Of a stretch of 51,877 nucleotides of DNA, positions 1-10,689 are shown piece by piece (position 1 is the first letter of the stretch; each line of letters begins with the position of its first letter). The stretch is from contig JAHHTK010000005.1 of NCBI GenBank assembly GCA_020024695.1, positions 1-51,877 of the forward strand. The letters are read 5' to 3'. The stretch is from Ureaplasma sp. GTDB taxonomy: Bacteria > Bacillota_I > Bacilli_A > Mycoplasmatales > Mycoplasmoidaceae. The position numbers and the translations under genes are program-made. Below the pieces are notes generated by a model, which made no database searches, was not told the DNA's origin, and worked only from the letters and a program-made list of their open reading frames with translations.

Positions 1-1671
1 TTTTTGATCAATTTCTTTCAACTTAGTTTCTAATGAAATCGGCCCATTGACACTAACTAAGAATTTGTTTCATTCTTCTTTTGGAAAGACTTCTTTATGG
101 TTCATTTCTAATCAAGTTGGTGAAACGACTGCTCCAAACGCAGTTGGGTCACTAAAGATACCTGAAATAGCTTCAGTTGCACTTGATAAATCAAAGACAA
201 TTTTAAAGTCATTAATTAATAAATTGATGCCTGAAGCATTCGGACCTTTATTAGCAATTCAGTTAGTGACACCCCGATATAAATTGGAGTTTACATCATA
301 ACTAATGTGGTTGGCACTTAATCCTAATCCAATTGGGGAGTTTTTGAAAAAACTGGCCATATCTGGATTAAGAATTCACGCAACATCAAAAACAGGGTTG
401 TTATTACTAAAGGCTTCTACTTTCTTAAATGAATCTTTAATCTTGATTCCTTGTTGGGATGATCAAGAAGCATTAGCGGCAAATGAAAATAAACTTTGAC
501 GGGCTAATAAAGGTTTGTTTTTAGTAATGTTTTCAAGAATATAAGTGGTGAGTTTTGCGTTATTTTTGACTGTGAACAAAAAGTCAACTTTTTCACAGAC
601 ATTATTGACTCCTACATTTTCTTGCTTTGCAGGTAAAACTTGAATTTGACTAATTTCATTACTAAACTGATTGAAATAGTTTAATAAGTCTAAGAGATTT
701 CCATTTTGAACAAAGTTTGGTAAATCATTTAAACTAATCACTTGAATATCAGTTGGTAAAGGATTTTTTAAATAGTCTTGAACTTCAGTTTCACTATTAA
801 CTTTAATTAAACCAAAATTAGTCGCATTGACATTATTAATAGTATTAGTTGGTACTAATTTAACTACTAATTTATCTAAGGTTTTTTGTTCATTACTGTT
901 ATATAAAGTACTTGGACTGTATTTTCAAGAAAAGTTATCGTGATAGTCATTTAAACTTAACTGGTCAAAAGACAAGAAATCTTTTTTATTCAAGGTCAAA
1001 ATATTGTTGCGGTAAGCAACAGGTTGGTTATCTTGAATAAAATAAGCATCAATCACTAAGTCGTTGTCTAAATTTTGATACATCCCGAATCATAATTTGG
1101 CTTGACTATTGCTTAATAAAGTTCTATCTAATTGGTATCAATCACTGTGAGTATTCACATAATCCGATTTTACAAAGTCAGCCATGGATTGGTTTTTAAT
1201 CACATTGACTAATTGGGATTGGTTAATTTGAGCTTGATAAGCAATATCATTTAAACTATAAGGATGAAATAAACTATCTAAGATTCATTTTCCAGCCTCT
1301 TGGTCTTGGAATAAGTCTAATTGATCAATTAAATATTCATTAGAATAGTTAATCATCTTATAACTATTTTCATTCGTTGTCACGTCAAAAGCGTCAAAGT
1401 TCCGATATTGAAAATCAGGTTGGGAAGCTAATCAGGTTTTAAAACGGGACTGATTTAAATCATAGTTATTGGAATCATAAAGCTCATTAATAACGGTATT
1501 ATGAGCATTATATTCTTGGGTTAAACTATCATAAGTTTTTAATAAACTGGAGTTTAAAGTCCCAAAACAACTAAAAGTAGCGATGGCGATATAGACCAGA
1601 AAAAATAGTCCAAAGAATGAACCTTTGTTTTTCAAACTATATCTAAACATACTTTTAATAAGATTTCACAT
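1..1671 (-). CDS. FtsX-like ABC transporter permease, N-terminal part (3' end beyond window)
   Basis: The protein starts MWNLIKSMFRYSLKNKGSFF, a basic stretch followed by one hydrophobic helix (about residues 17-36) and then more than 500 residues of soluble, Asn/Asp/Ser-rich sequence. This is the usual plan of the very large mollicute FtsX-type permeases: one N-terminal helix, a huge extracellular domain, then a C-terminal group of helices, which would lie outside the window. Codons 2 (TGA) and several later TGA codons must be Trp. The ATG at 1671 was chosen because it keeps the conserved Trp-containing start; it overlaps the upstream gene by 17 bp, so the two are translationally coupled. 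It is the last visible gene of the exporter operon that begins at 4726. The substrate is unknown. Family call is from the N-terminal pattern only; the diagnostic C-terminal FtsX domain is not visible. Confidence 0.55.
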
Positions 1672-2443
1672 TGTCGTTATTAAGTCTTTCGATATCTTTT
1701 AAAAATTGGTGATCCATTAATTTTTGCAAACGGAACCGAATTACATCATTATCAAATCAGGTTGCAAACTTAACAGATTTATAAATGTTAAAGTCATGGG
1801 GACTAAACTCAAAATCAAGGTTTTGTTCTAGATTAGTTTTCACTACTTTGTCTTGAAAACTCATTAAACTTCTCAAACACAAGTGGTCTTGAAATTCATC
1901 CACATCCATATGGTTATTAATAATTTTATTAAAAACCTCATCTTTTTGAATATCTAGGTCTAAATTAAATCAAAACAATAGAGCTTGAAAGAATAAATAA
2001 TTAGCTTCAAAACTATAAAAATCATAAAGATAACGACGGTTAGTTTGAATCACTAATTCGTGAATTAAATTAACAATGTCCCATTTATCTTGCACTATTA
2101 ATTTATTTAAGGTCGCTCGCATAGTATCTTTGATGGCATTCATGTGAGGCAACATCTTCTTGTTTTGATTATGGGGTGCAAAGAAATTGCTAACTTGGGT
2201 GTGAGCCATATCATAAAGATATAACAGAAAGTTAGCAAGCACTTGTTCATCAAAATCAACAAATCCAGAACAGGCCATTTTGTTGACAACAGTTTGGTCT
2301 GATTGACAGTCAAAAGCAACACATTCATCATGGATAAATATGTTGGTTTTGAGATGTCTTAAAGAATTATTGATGATTGCACTGTAGCGTTCTTGATCTT
2401 GAGCATTAAAACAAAAACAATCATTCGTTTTAAAAATAAACAT
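1655..2443 (-). CDS. Conserved-looking soluble protein of unknown function
   Basis: A 262-residue protein with no signal peptide and no membrane helix, mixed alpha/beta in composition, with aromatic-rich segments. Two in-frame TGA codons (about residues 158 and 230) are read as Trp. I do not recognise a family. Its position is the main information: it sits 20 bp after the small membrane protein at 2464-2838 and overlaps the following permease gene by 17 bp, so it is the third gene of a four-gene operon with an ABC exporter at its head. In such settings a cytosolic partner could be a maturation, immunity or docking protein, but nothing in the sequence proves that. Confidence 0.6.
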
Positions 2444-2463
2444 ATTTATGATTATATAGTTAT

Positions 2464-2838
2464 TTATTGTTTTAAAGTCTCAAACAGTGAAATTTGTTTG
2501 ACCCGTAAATAAATTGGTTTTTGCAAATTGTAATAGGTTTGTAATTTTTTAATTTGATAAAGATAAACCGTCTGGTTTTGAATAGTCGTGTGATCAACTT
2601 GGTCTGGGTGAAAAACAAACTTATCTTCATATCGATTTTGGTGTACAAATAATTGGTATTGTTTGTTTTTATTCGCCACTGGTTTCAGTTTCGTTAATAA
2701 TATGTATTCATGCTGGTTTTTGACAATTAAACATGGTTCATAAAGTTTTAAATAGGGAATAAAACAGACCCCAACAAAAACAAAAGTGAAACTAACAAGG
2801 CAAAGCAGGATGAGTAAAATCTTCTTGGATAAATTCAT
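2464..2838 (-). CDS. Small membrane-anchored protein of the exporter operon
   Basis: A 124-residue protein: short basic start (MNLSKK), one long hydrophobic helix (about residues 6-29), then about 90 residues of polar, beta-like sequence that would face outside. The Cys near the end of the helix is not in a convincing lipobox, so a plain membrane anchor is more likely than a lipoprotein. The gene overlaps the 3' end of the ABC exporter gene by 47 bp in another frame, an unusually long overlap that argues for coupled expression. Topology and place fit an accessory or adaptor subunit of the exporter (a short relative of HlyD-type adaptors is one possibility), but there is no recognisable adaptor motif. 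Confidence 0.65.
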   Translation of the reverse strand: MNLSKKILLILLCLVSFTFVFVGVCFIPYLKLYEPCLIVKNQHEYILLTKLKPVANKNKQYQLFVHQNRYEDKFVFHPDQVDHTTIQNQTVYLYQIKKLQTYYNLQKPIYLRVKQISLFETLKQ

Positions 2839-4726
2839 AAAGGTTTAACACTCGTTGAAATGATTGGATATATAAAGGACTGTGTGAGATAGCAATGGTT
2901 AGGTTTTGTTGGTAAATGATTGGAAAAACTTTTTGAATAAAAAATTGCAATAAGTTTTGGTCAATATTACTAGTGACTTCATCTAACAATAACAATTTCT
3001 GATGGTGAACTAGAAGACCCATTAAATTCACCATTTGAATTTGACCACTACTCAATTTATTGTTAGCAATATCATAGATTTGTAAATTGGTTACTTGGAA
3101 AAATTCAGCTACTAAATCTTGATGTGCATTTGATTCGATGAGTTCAAAGAAACTATCACTTAACAGGCCAGTGTCATTTCTTAAATAGATAACTTGGTTT
3201 TGATAAGTTTGTGTGTCTAAATTGTTTATTTTCTGATTGTTAATTAGGATTTCAAAACTCGGGTTTTTGTGACATAAACTTCACATTAAATGGCTTTTGC
3301 CAATCCCAGAGGGTCCAATAATACATAATGGTTGGTTAATGATAATATTGTGTGGAATCTGAATATGTTTAAATTGCGGTTGGACTAATTCTACTTGGTG
3401 GATTTCAAAGACCTTGATTAGGTGTAATTCTAACTTGGGTTTTAGTTTAAAAATCTCACCCAAGTAATCTGATTGTTTCTTAAGTTCAGGAAAATGCACA
3501 ACTTGGTTAAAAATACCTTGGAATCCTGATACAAAATTGTTATTAATTGCCAATATAAAAAAATAACTTGAAATTCCAGCTAAATCATTAATATTCTTGA
3601 TCACAATGATGACAAAGAGCAATAAATTAAAGACTTGGGTGACAATTGATTGGTATAACCCAAACATTTCTTTTTTGATTCCATAATTTAAATTGAATTC
3701 AAAGTTTTGGATTCCAGCACTGCTAAATAACGATTGCTTATGACTATAAAATTGGTGATGGTAATAACTATTCTTAAAATAATAAAGCAAATTAATTAGA
3801 TTCTTTTGAAAGTTATGATAACCAAAATTGGTATTAAAGACTTCTTGGTTATATTTCCTTTCAATCAAATTAAAGATTAATAAAATGCAGCCTAATAAGA
3901 TGCCCAATAAACAATATCAATAGTCAACCAAAATTAACAACACCCCACAAATAATCCCAGTTAATGTTCCAATTAGCATATCACTTAACCCACTAATTGT
4001 AAAATTAATGACACTCATTAAATAATCATTAATAACAAAAAGATTGGTTTGGTCATTAAAAAACGATTTAGGATTCTGGAATACAATGGCTCAGATTTGA
4101 CCAAAGTATTTTAAAAAGTAGCGTTGCAAGATTTTTTTATGATAGAAACTCACAAAACTAGTCATCAACATCTTGATGCCAAACAATAAACAAAAGCACA
4201 ATAAAATCCACCAAAAGTTATTTAAACTAGCCTGCTGAATAACATATTTGCTAATATAGGTTAAAAACAAGCCACTGACAATCCCCGACCCATTATTAAC
4301 TAAATAAAATAAACTTAAAATAATGGTTGGTTTTCAGCGGATTTGTTTTCATGATAAACTTTCTTGTTCAAATAAATGAATCTTTTTAATTCATAACACC
4401 TGTCCTAAATATTTTTGACAATAAACTTGAAACTGATAGTGTTTTTTCACGCCAAACCGAGAAATCAATTGGATTTCATTTTGATGACGAAAACAAAGAT
4501 CAAACTTTAAATCTTGTTCATCAACATAACAAGCAAAAAACCATTGTTGGTCTGGTAAATCATTGATTTCTTGAATTGATAATTCCTCACACTCCACGTT
4601 TTGTTTTCCAAGTTCTATTTTCATATCTTCAAAACTTTTAATGGTGAGGGTGGGATTATTATCTAACTGATTTAAATGATGATGTTTTAAAAAGAGATTT
4701 AAACTATTGAGGTTGTGATTAGTCAT
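2792..4726 (-). CDS. Peptidase-C39-type ABC exporter with degenerate peptidase-like N domain
   Basis: A 644-residue half-transporter. Residues 1-110 resemble the second half of a C39 leader-peptidase domain but lack the catalytic Q/DCG-x-AC start and a clear His box, so leader cleavage is unlikely. Residues about 115-380 hold some five to six membrane helices. The C-terminal ATPase looks intact: Walker A GPSGIGKS (471-478), signature LSSGQ (558-562), Walker B KLLLLDE (577-583) and switch His in ISHS (615). TGA codons at 112, 482 and elsewhere are Trp. The family exports peptides, bacteriocins or haemolysin-like proteins across the membrane. It is the first gene of a minus-strand operon; AAGGAAA lies 6-12 bases before the ATG. 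Mollicute C39-like exporters with true peptidases exist, so the missing Cys motif here is notable. Confidence 0.75.
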
Positions 4727-4734
4727 AGATTTTC

Positions 4735-4756
4735 CTTGCTAATACTTAATAGCAAG
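4735..4756 (-). promoter_or_regulatory. Inverted repeat overlapping the ribosome binding site of the exporter gene
   Basis: CTTGCTA (4735-4741) and TAGCAAG (4750-4756) form a perfect 7-bp inverted repeat with an 8-base loop. On the minus strand its second arm runs into the AAGGAAA ribosome binding site of the exporter gene that starts at 4726. A transcript reading through the preceding terminator could fold this hairpin and limit translation; alternatively it is a protein-binding operator. Function is inferred from position only. Confidence 0.4.
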
Positions 4757-4758
4757 AA

Positions 4759-4793
4759 AAAAATATAGAAGCCTCAAAAACTTCTATATTTTT
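4759..4793 (-). terminator. Rho-independent terminator after the 4808-6376 gene
   Basis: Perfect stem AAAAATATAGAAG / CTTCTATATTTTT with a 9-base loop, followed on the minus strand by a T run. It ends the gene whose stop is at 4808 and lies only about 33 bases before the next start (4726), so the exporter operon has little room for its own promoter. Confidence 0.85.
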
Positions 4794-4807
4794 AATTTTG
4801 TTAGGAA

Positions 4808-6376
4808 TTATTCTTCTTCAACACTAACGTATAAGAAGGTTGAAGGAACTTTCTTAATACCATAACTTGCAATTGAAATTGGGTTAGTATATTTAGAAAT
4901 TGTCTTGATAACAAGAGCACATGCTAATAAAGATGAAGTATAGTATTTGTCGTAATCATCTTTAGTAATGGTTGAATTTCTTTGATATTTATTTCAAATT
5001 TGTTTCTTCAAGCCACGTTCGTACATTCTGACGGTTGCTTCCCCAATAATTGAAGATGTTGCCCGATCAATAATGTAAATCTTGTTAAATAAACGAATTG
5101 GAGGACGTTTCACGAAGACAATGTTTTTCTTACCAGTTCATAATGAAGTTGTAACGGTACGTTTAAGGGTCATAGCAACTGAACGAACTTTTTCATTTTC
5201 TTTGAAGATGTGTAAGTCGTCCCCGACCATTTCTTCTTCTTCGAATAAGTCTTCAGCTTCAACCACAAGTTCTTTTTCGTGTTCAATTTCATCAAGAGCT
5301 GAAATGTCTTTAACTTCAACTGGTTCTTCAGGTTCTTGTTCAACTGGTCATTCAACAAATGGGTGAGGAACAAAGACACCACCATCTTGTTTTGCCATTA
5401 AGAAGATTAATTCTTTTGGTTGGCTGGTTGCTTCAGTTAAATCAACGACTGGGGCTAATGGGTTAACATCAAGTTTTGGTTCTTCAATTGTTGGAAGAAC
5501 AACTTCTTCTTCAACAACTGGTTCAAGAATAATTTCGTTTTCTTCATCAATATAGACAGGTTCAGCTGCAACTGGCATCACAACTGGTTCTTCAACTACT
5601 GGTTCAAGTTCGATTGGTTGTTCTTGATCAATGTATGCAACTTGAGCTTCAACTACTGGTTCAGTTTCAACAACTGGTTCAACTTCAACAACTTCCATTA
5701 CTTGTTCAACTGGAACAAATGTAATTTCTGGAATTTCATCTTCAACTAATTCAACAACAGTAATTGGTTGTTCTGGTTCTGATACAACAACAGTAATTGG
5801 TTGTTCTGGTTCTGGTCAATTAATAAAGTCATGAGGAACGAATGTCTTACCTTCTGGTTTATGTCTAAGAACGATTAAACCTGTTTCTTTAGTAATACCA
5901 GAGATAATATGACCTAAAGTTTGAAGTTTTTCTTCTTGAATTTTCTTCTTTGAATTAAGAGTTCTATCAAGGATAATTTGTTCTTGACGTAATGCCCGAC
6001 ATTTACATGTGTAGCATGAATGTAAATCACGTTCAATTAAACATGGGAATTCATCATCATTTGTTTTAGGTTCATTTTTTGATAATAATAAGACTGTATC
6101 TTTAACATCAAAGTTTTTGTCAAATTTTGATGGTAAGATGATAAGACTTTTATTAGAAATTTTTTCTTCTCTCTTGTCTAAAACATAAACAACAAGAAGT
6201 CCAGTGATCATGACAATGCAAAGAATGAATGCAACGACTGATACAATGGAGTATGCGAATGCATAACTATTAGTTTCTCCTAAGACTAAAGAATCGATTA
6301 AGAAACCTAATCCAAAGGCTGCGAAAATAATAGCTAACACTGTGAAAATAATTTCTAAGTTTTTGAGCTTTTTCAT
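4808..6376 (-). CDS. Acidic, repeat-bearing membrane protein of unknown function
   Basis: A 522-residue protein. Two membrane helices lie near residues 8-30 and 38-63, followed by a soluble region with a CxxxxxxCxxCxC cluster (LHSCYTCKC). The middle is acidic and Pro/Val-rich (many EPVVE/EEPVV units), probably disordered. Two copies of a GxxFVPHxFxxW motif frame it, before and after the Pro-rich stretch. The C-terminal 130 residues look folded (RLFNKIYIIDRATSSIIGEA) and end in three Glu. I chose ATG 6376, which follows AGG in TATAGGTAGTGAACAT, over an ATG nine codons upstream that lacks a ribosome site. Acidic Pro-rich blocks of this kind occur in mycoplasma cytoskeletal and adhesion-organelle proteins, but no homology is visible. 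It stands alone between its terminator and ktrB. Confidence 0.7.
5752..5814. repeat. Tandem repeat, two 30-base copies with a 33-base period
   Basis: Two identical 30-base copies, at 5752-5781 and 5785-5814, encode the 11-residue unit EPEQPITVVxx in the acidic protein. Exact identity in coding DNA suggests recent duplication, so copy number may vary between strains. Confidence 0.8.
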
Positions 6377-6438
6377 ATGTTCACTACCTATATTTATATT
6401 CATTAATTATTATTTTAACTACTAAATAGCAAAAACCA

Positions 6439-6459
6439 TTAAAAAAAGTAATTTTTTAA
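6439..6459 (-). terminator. Possible weak terminator after ktrB
   Basis: An A/T-only inverted repeat, TTAAAAAA then TTTTTTAA, lies 20 bases after the ktrB stop and is followed on the minus strand by TTTTTTTAATGG. The stem is weak, so some readthrough into the 6376 gene is likely. Confidence 0.3.
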
Positions 6460-6476
6460 CCTAAAAACATATTGTT

Positions 6477-8219
6477 TTAACAAGTTTTAATGTTTTCATA
6501 TGCTAAATCATAAGTTCGGCTAGACTTCTTAGAATTACGGAACATAAAGATGGTTGTGGTGACCCCTAATTGACCAATAATCATAGTGTTACATAAAAAG
6601 AACATTGTCACAAATGACGAGAACGAGTAGTCATTTAATAACCCCGTTACCCCTGATGATAATCCAACGGTCCCGAACGCTGACGCAAATTCAAAGAAAA
6701 TATCGGTTACTGAATAATTCGTATTGATGGAGTTAATGATTGGATAGTTAATTAACACAAACAAAGTAATTAAACTGGCACTCACGGTAAAGATAATAAA
6801 TGAATCTACTACCGTTTGTTTTGGGATTCAACGGTTAAATAAGCGGGTGTTGTTATTACCCTTCATTCTAGCAATTAAAGCCATGAAAATCACAGCCAAG
6901 GTGGTGGTTCTAATTCCACCCCCAGTTGAACTTGGAGCACAACCAACGAACATTAACGAAATATAGACCCATTTAGTCGCATCAGTTAACGCAGATTGGT
7001 TAACAGTAGCAAATCCTGCTGATCGGGTTGATAAACTTCCAAACGCCACACTCGTAATCTTGTTTCAGGTGGCAGCATCCCCATAATAGTTTTGCAACTT
7101 ATCATAAATGTGAGTGTCTACAACCCCAAGTGAATCTTTATTAGCATTTAAATGGTTTAAAATGGTGTCGACTTGGTTAATTAAACCCCCACTAACGCCA
7201 AATTCAAATGAAAATGAGAACACTAATCCAATGGCTCCGACAATAAAATAGGTTAAGATTGAGGTTTTGGTAAATAAACTAAAACGGAAGTGACGACAGT
7301 GAATTTTACAGTTGATGGCTTCATAGACATCATAAATAACTGGATAACCAATCCCACCTAACACAAATTCTAAAATGGTTAAGTATTGAACAATGGTACC
7401 TAAATCGTTCCGATAAATGCCTAAAGAGTTTGGTCCGAAAATGTCAAACCCAGCGTTGTTCATACTTGAAACAGAGTGGAAAATCCCTGTTCATAACGCT
7501 AACCCATAGTTATGATAATAAGGCACATAAGCTGCCCCATTGGTATATAAATTGCTTAATAACCCATAGTCAGCAGGACTTAAGACCCCGTTAAAGTTTT
7601 CACTCGCTACATCAGCTGGTAAAATTGGGACTTGTTCATACGCTTTAATAGAATAAAACAAACCAGAATAAATAAAAGCAAAAATAATTTCAACTAAGAA
7701 AATAAAAATCAAAGCAATCTTAATTGATTTCAATGATAATCCGATTTTACTATCACCCCGTTCACTAACTAACACTAAGGTATTACTAAACCCGTAGTGA
7801 ACAGGTTGGTCAAGAGCTAATCCTTTTTTCTTTTTATAAATCTTGTTATTAAAAATTAAACTTCATAACAATCAAAAGACAGCAAACATTCCTAAGCCAC
7901 CCAATTGGATCAACAATAAGATGACCACTTGGCCAAAGGCGTTATACATATCTGAAATTACAATGGGACTTAACCCAGTATCAGTAAAGGCTGAGATGGC
8001 AATAAAGACTGCTTCAAACGCTGTATACACTGGGGAGGTGCCATCACTATGATATGCTGCTACCCCTCGGTTTAAACTGAACGGCATAAGCAATAAAATT
8101 GAACCAAGCAAACACGCATAAATATAAAAAGATAAAATTTTTCGTGCTGCTGAAGTTCCGATAAAAATCTTATAGAGAATTGATTTTAATTTGTTAGAAT
8201 TAAATTTCTTTTTTTCCAT
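6477..8219 (-). CDS. ktrB: Potassium uptake channel subunit KtrB/TrkH family
   Basis: A 580-residue polytopic membrane protein that carries K+ into the cell together with the RCK protein encoded next door. The four pore loops of the Trk/Ktr/HKT superfamily are visible in order, each with its filter glycine: SAFTDTGLSP (about residue 76), SVSSMNNAGFD, SLSTRSAGFAT and FASAFGTVGLSS. Four in-frame TGA codons are Trp. The length is longer than typical KtrB (about 450) because of an extracellular insertion between the first and second pore loops and another before the third. It is transcribed divergently from ktrA across a 76-bp gap. The C terminus (YENIKTC) is short, as in the family. Confidence 0.93.
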
Positions 8220-8232
8220 AGTTTATTTTAAT

Positions 8233-8273
8233 ATTATATAAATTTCTACCGAATGGCTAACTTTTTTTATAAT
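8233..8273. promoter_or_regulatory. Divergent promoters between ktrB and ktrA
   Basis: A TATAAT on the minus strand (8238-8233) lies 13 bases before the ktrB start, and a TATAAT on the plus strand (8268-8273) lies 22 bases before ktrA. No good -35 boxes are seen, as is common in mollicutes. Back-to-back promoters would let the two subunits of one transporter be controlled together. Confidence 0.55.
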
Positions 8274-8295
8274 ATAAGCATAAAAAGGAACAAAT

Positions 8296-9060
8296 ATGAA
8301 AAAACAAGAATTTTGTATTATTGGGGCGGACGACTTCTGTGTTGAAATCGCACGAAATTTACAAACCTATGGGGTCAAAGTAGTCATTTTAGACCAAGAA
8401 CGGGAAAAAATTGACGCTTTAGCCAATGAATTTGAATATGTTTATCGGACCAATGCAATTAATAAAATTAGTTTGCAAGATCTTTCCATTGGTGAATTTG
8501 AAACCGTCATTGTTGGGGTTTCTACCATGGAAGACTCCATTTTAATTATTAACAACTTAGTTGCTTTAGGAGTTAAAAAAATTATTGCTAAAGTTCGTAA
8601 CGAAGTTCAAAAAAATGTTTTATTAGCTTTATCTAGAAATGAAGCCAAAATTGAAATCTTATGACCTGAAGAAATTTTAGGGAATACCATTGCTTTCCGT
8701 CTTTTCCACAACATTAACATTAACTTGATGACTAATGATAACCAATTATCCATTGTCAACTTACCAGTTAATAACTCAGAATTATTTGGAATTAGTATTT
8801 CCAACTTTGACTTGAAGTCAAAATATTTAATGAACATTATTTGAATTAAACGGGGCCAAGATGTCATTTTCCCAGTTCGGAGCTACACTACCTTACAACC
8901 AGATGATATTGTCACCATCGCTTGTGAAAACAAACACTTAGAAACCATTGCCAAACTATTTACCAAGATTAAACACGAAGGTAAAATTGCTCACAAAAAA
9001 GCGATGATTGTTGACAATGATGAAGTGGCCAGTGAAGATGATAATGAAAATGAGGAATAA
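8296..9060 (+). CDS. ktrA: Potassium uptake regulatory subunit KtrA/TrkA (RCK protein)
   Basis: A 254-residue cytosolic protein with an RCK_N Rossmann domain (residues 1-135) and an RCK_C domain (about 140-235), ending in an acidic tail (DNDEVASEDDNENEE). It gates the KtrB channel by binding nucleotide (ATP/ADP or NAD(H)). The usual GxGxxG start of the Rossmann fold reads GADDFC (residues 10-15), so two of the three glycines are replaced; the acidic residue after strand 2 (VILDQE) is kept. AAAGGA lies 7 bases before the ATG. It is followed by a small membrane gene after 2 bases. Confidence 0.9.
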
Positions 9061-9062
9061 AG

Positions 9063-9659
9063 ATGAAAAAAGCAACTACTACGAACCCGTATAAGTGAAA
9101 TCTGTTTAACCGTTGGTTAGATAAACCCACTGATCAAACCTTAAATTCCTTAGTTAAAATTGGGTGAGCCTTAGGCATTTTAGGTGTTATGCAATTTATC
9201 TTTGGGTTTTTATCCATTATTTTAGCCATTTATAGTTTTAGTTTAAAAGCACCAGCCCAACCCCAACCAATTCAAATTAGTTTCTATTTTTTCATTACTT
9301 GTTATCTTTTAGTTTATCTAGCCATTGCTTTGTTAGGATTGTTTTTAATCCCTGCTTTTAATACCATGCGAAAAGCTAAGTTAGTGGTCGTGGTCGCTAT
9401 TTATAGTTCCATCATTTTAATTCCAAGTTTAGCTTTAGTTATTTTAGGTAAATGATGTATTAAAATTGCTAAACAGTCCAAACAAAACTTCCAAAGTGGT
9501 AATTATAATTTAGCAACTAGTCCTGAACTTAATGATCTACCAAATGAAACTCAAGAACAAGCTGAAATCTTAGCCGAACAAGATTTTGATCACAACATCA
9601 CTGACAAATTAAATAGTGATGAAGATAAAGACATTGCTGATCAATCCAATAACAGTTAA
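9063..9659 (+). CDS. Membrane protein of unknown function, downstream of ktrA
   Basis: A 198-residue protein with three likely membrane helices (about 32-60, 73-98, 108-132), a basic start and an acidic, hydrophilic C-terminal 60 residues. It begins two bases after the ktrA stop, so it is cotranscribed with the K+ system, and ends at a strong terminator. I do not recognise the family. The link to potassium uptake is by position only. Two TGA codons near the N terminus and one after the last helix are Trp. Confidence 0.75.
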
Positions 9660-9661
9660 AG

Positions 9662-9707
9662 AAAACAAATTCAGAACCCTTTCAATGGAGTATCTGAATT
9701 TGTTTTT
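9662..9707. terminator. Bidirectional terminator between the ktrA operon and glpF
   Basis: A 14-bp perfect stem (AAAACAAATTCAGA / TCTGAATTTGTTTT) with T-rich ends on both strands. It lies between two convergent genes and would serve both. Confidence 0.85.
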
Positions 9708-9708
9708 A

Positions 9709-10632
9709 TTAATTGTATAAAAAGCCTGGCATGATGATTAAAGCCAAGAGAGTTCCCACAATTGGAGCCACCATTGGAACTCATGAATAGTTTCAATCAG
9801 CCTTCACTCCAACCCGATTATTGTAATTATGGACTGGTAAGATTTGGTACATGACCCGTGGAACTAAGTCCCGCATTGGGTTCATGGCCATACCTGTGGT
9901 CCCTCCAAGTCCATAAAATACCATTTCAATTAAAACACAAATTAAAGCATTGGAAATAGCTGATGGACCAGGCATTAAATAGCCTAAGCATAAAATCGCA
10001 CTATAAAAAATAAAGACCGATAACATTTCAGCTAAAAATGATAACCCAACATTTTGTTTAATGGCTGAAGTATAAAAACAACTTTTAATGATGGCTTGGC
10101 GAGCTTTAGCATCTTCAGTGCCATCTTGAAAATTTTTAAATAATTTTCAATAAACACTATACATTAACAAGACTCCGAGACTCATCCCGATTGCTTCAGC
10201 CAGAATTAAAATTAATCCATCTCCGATTGGCAAATAGTTACCAGCTGCTAGTTGTTTTGGATTGGTGGCCATAAACATTCGAGCAATCACTAACGCAGGG
10301 TTTAAAAAATAGGACCCCGCTCAGGCATTATTAGCCGTGGAAGCATCTTTAATCTCACGTAAATAAGCATTTCCGATTCCATATGCTAATAACACCCCCA
10401 CAAAAATTGCACCCATTCAAGCTAACCCAAACAAAATAATTTTGCTGACATTTTCTTTTTTAAACCGTAATTGCAATGAGGCCACTACCCCAAGGCCCAT
10501 CAACAATAAAACCATAGACCCGACAAGTTCTCCTGCAAAATTGGTTCAGACATAAGCATCAACATTAAGACTCCCATTTAATTGGGATTGAATTAATGCT
10601 GGTGTGGTTGGTCCATAACTAATATAGCCCAT
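9709..10632 (-). CDS. glpF: Glycerol uptake facilitator / aquaglyceroporin (MIP family)
   Basis: A 307-residue channel protein with about six membrane helices that lets glycerol enter for phospholipid and glycolysis use. The first half-helix motif is FLNPALVIAR; the second reads GMAMNPMRDLVPR, where the usual NPA is NPM and the Arg of the selectivity filter remains. AGGGAG is placed 7 bases before the ATG. The length is above the usual 260-280 because of a loop between helices 3 and 4 and a C-terminal stretch. No glycerol kinase or glpO gene is next to it in this window. Confidence 0.88.
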
Positions 10633-10689
10633 ATTTGCTCCCTATTTGTGTGATATGTTTTTTCTATTATAAGAAATGATTAACAATAT

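Noticed and set aside
6477..8219. Apparent break-up of ktrB into five fragments
   Set aside because: All fragments are in one frame and separated only by TGA, which codes Trp here; the pore loops are complete.
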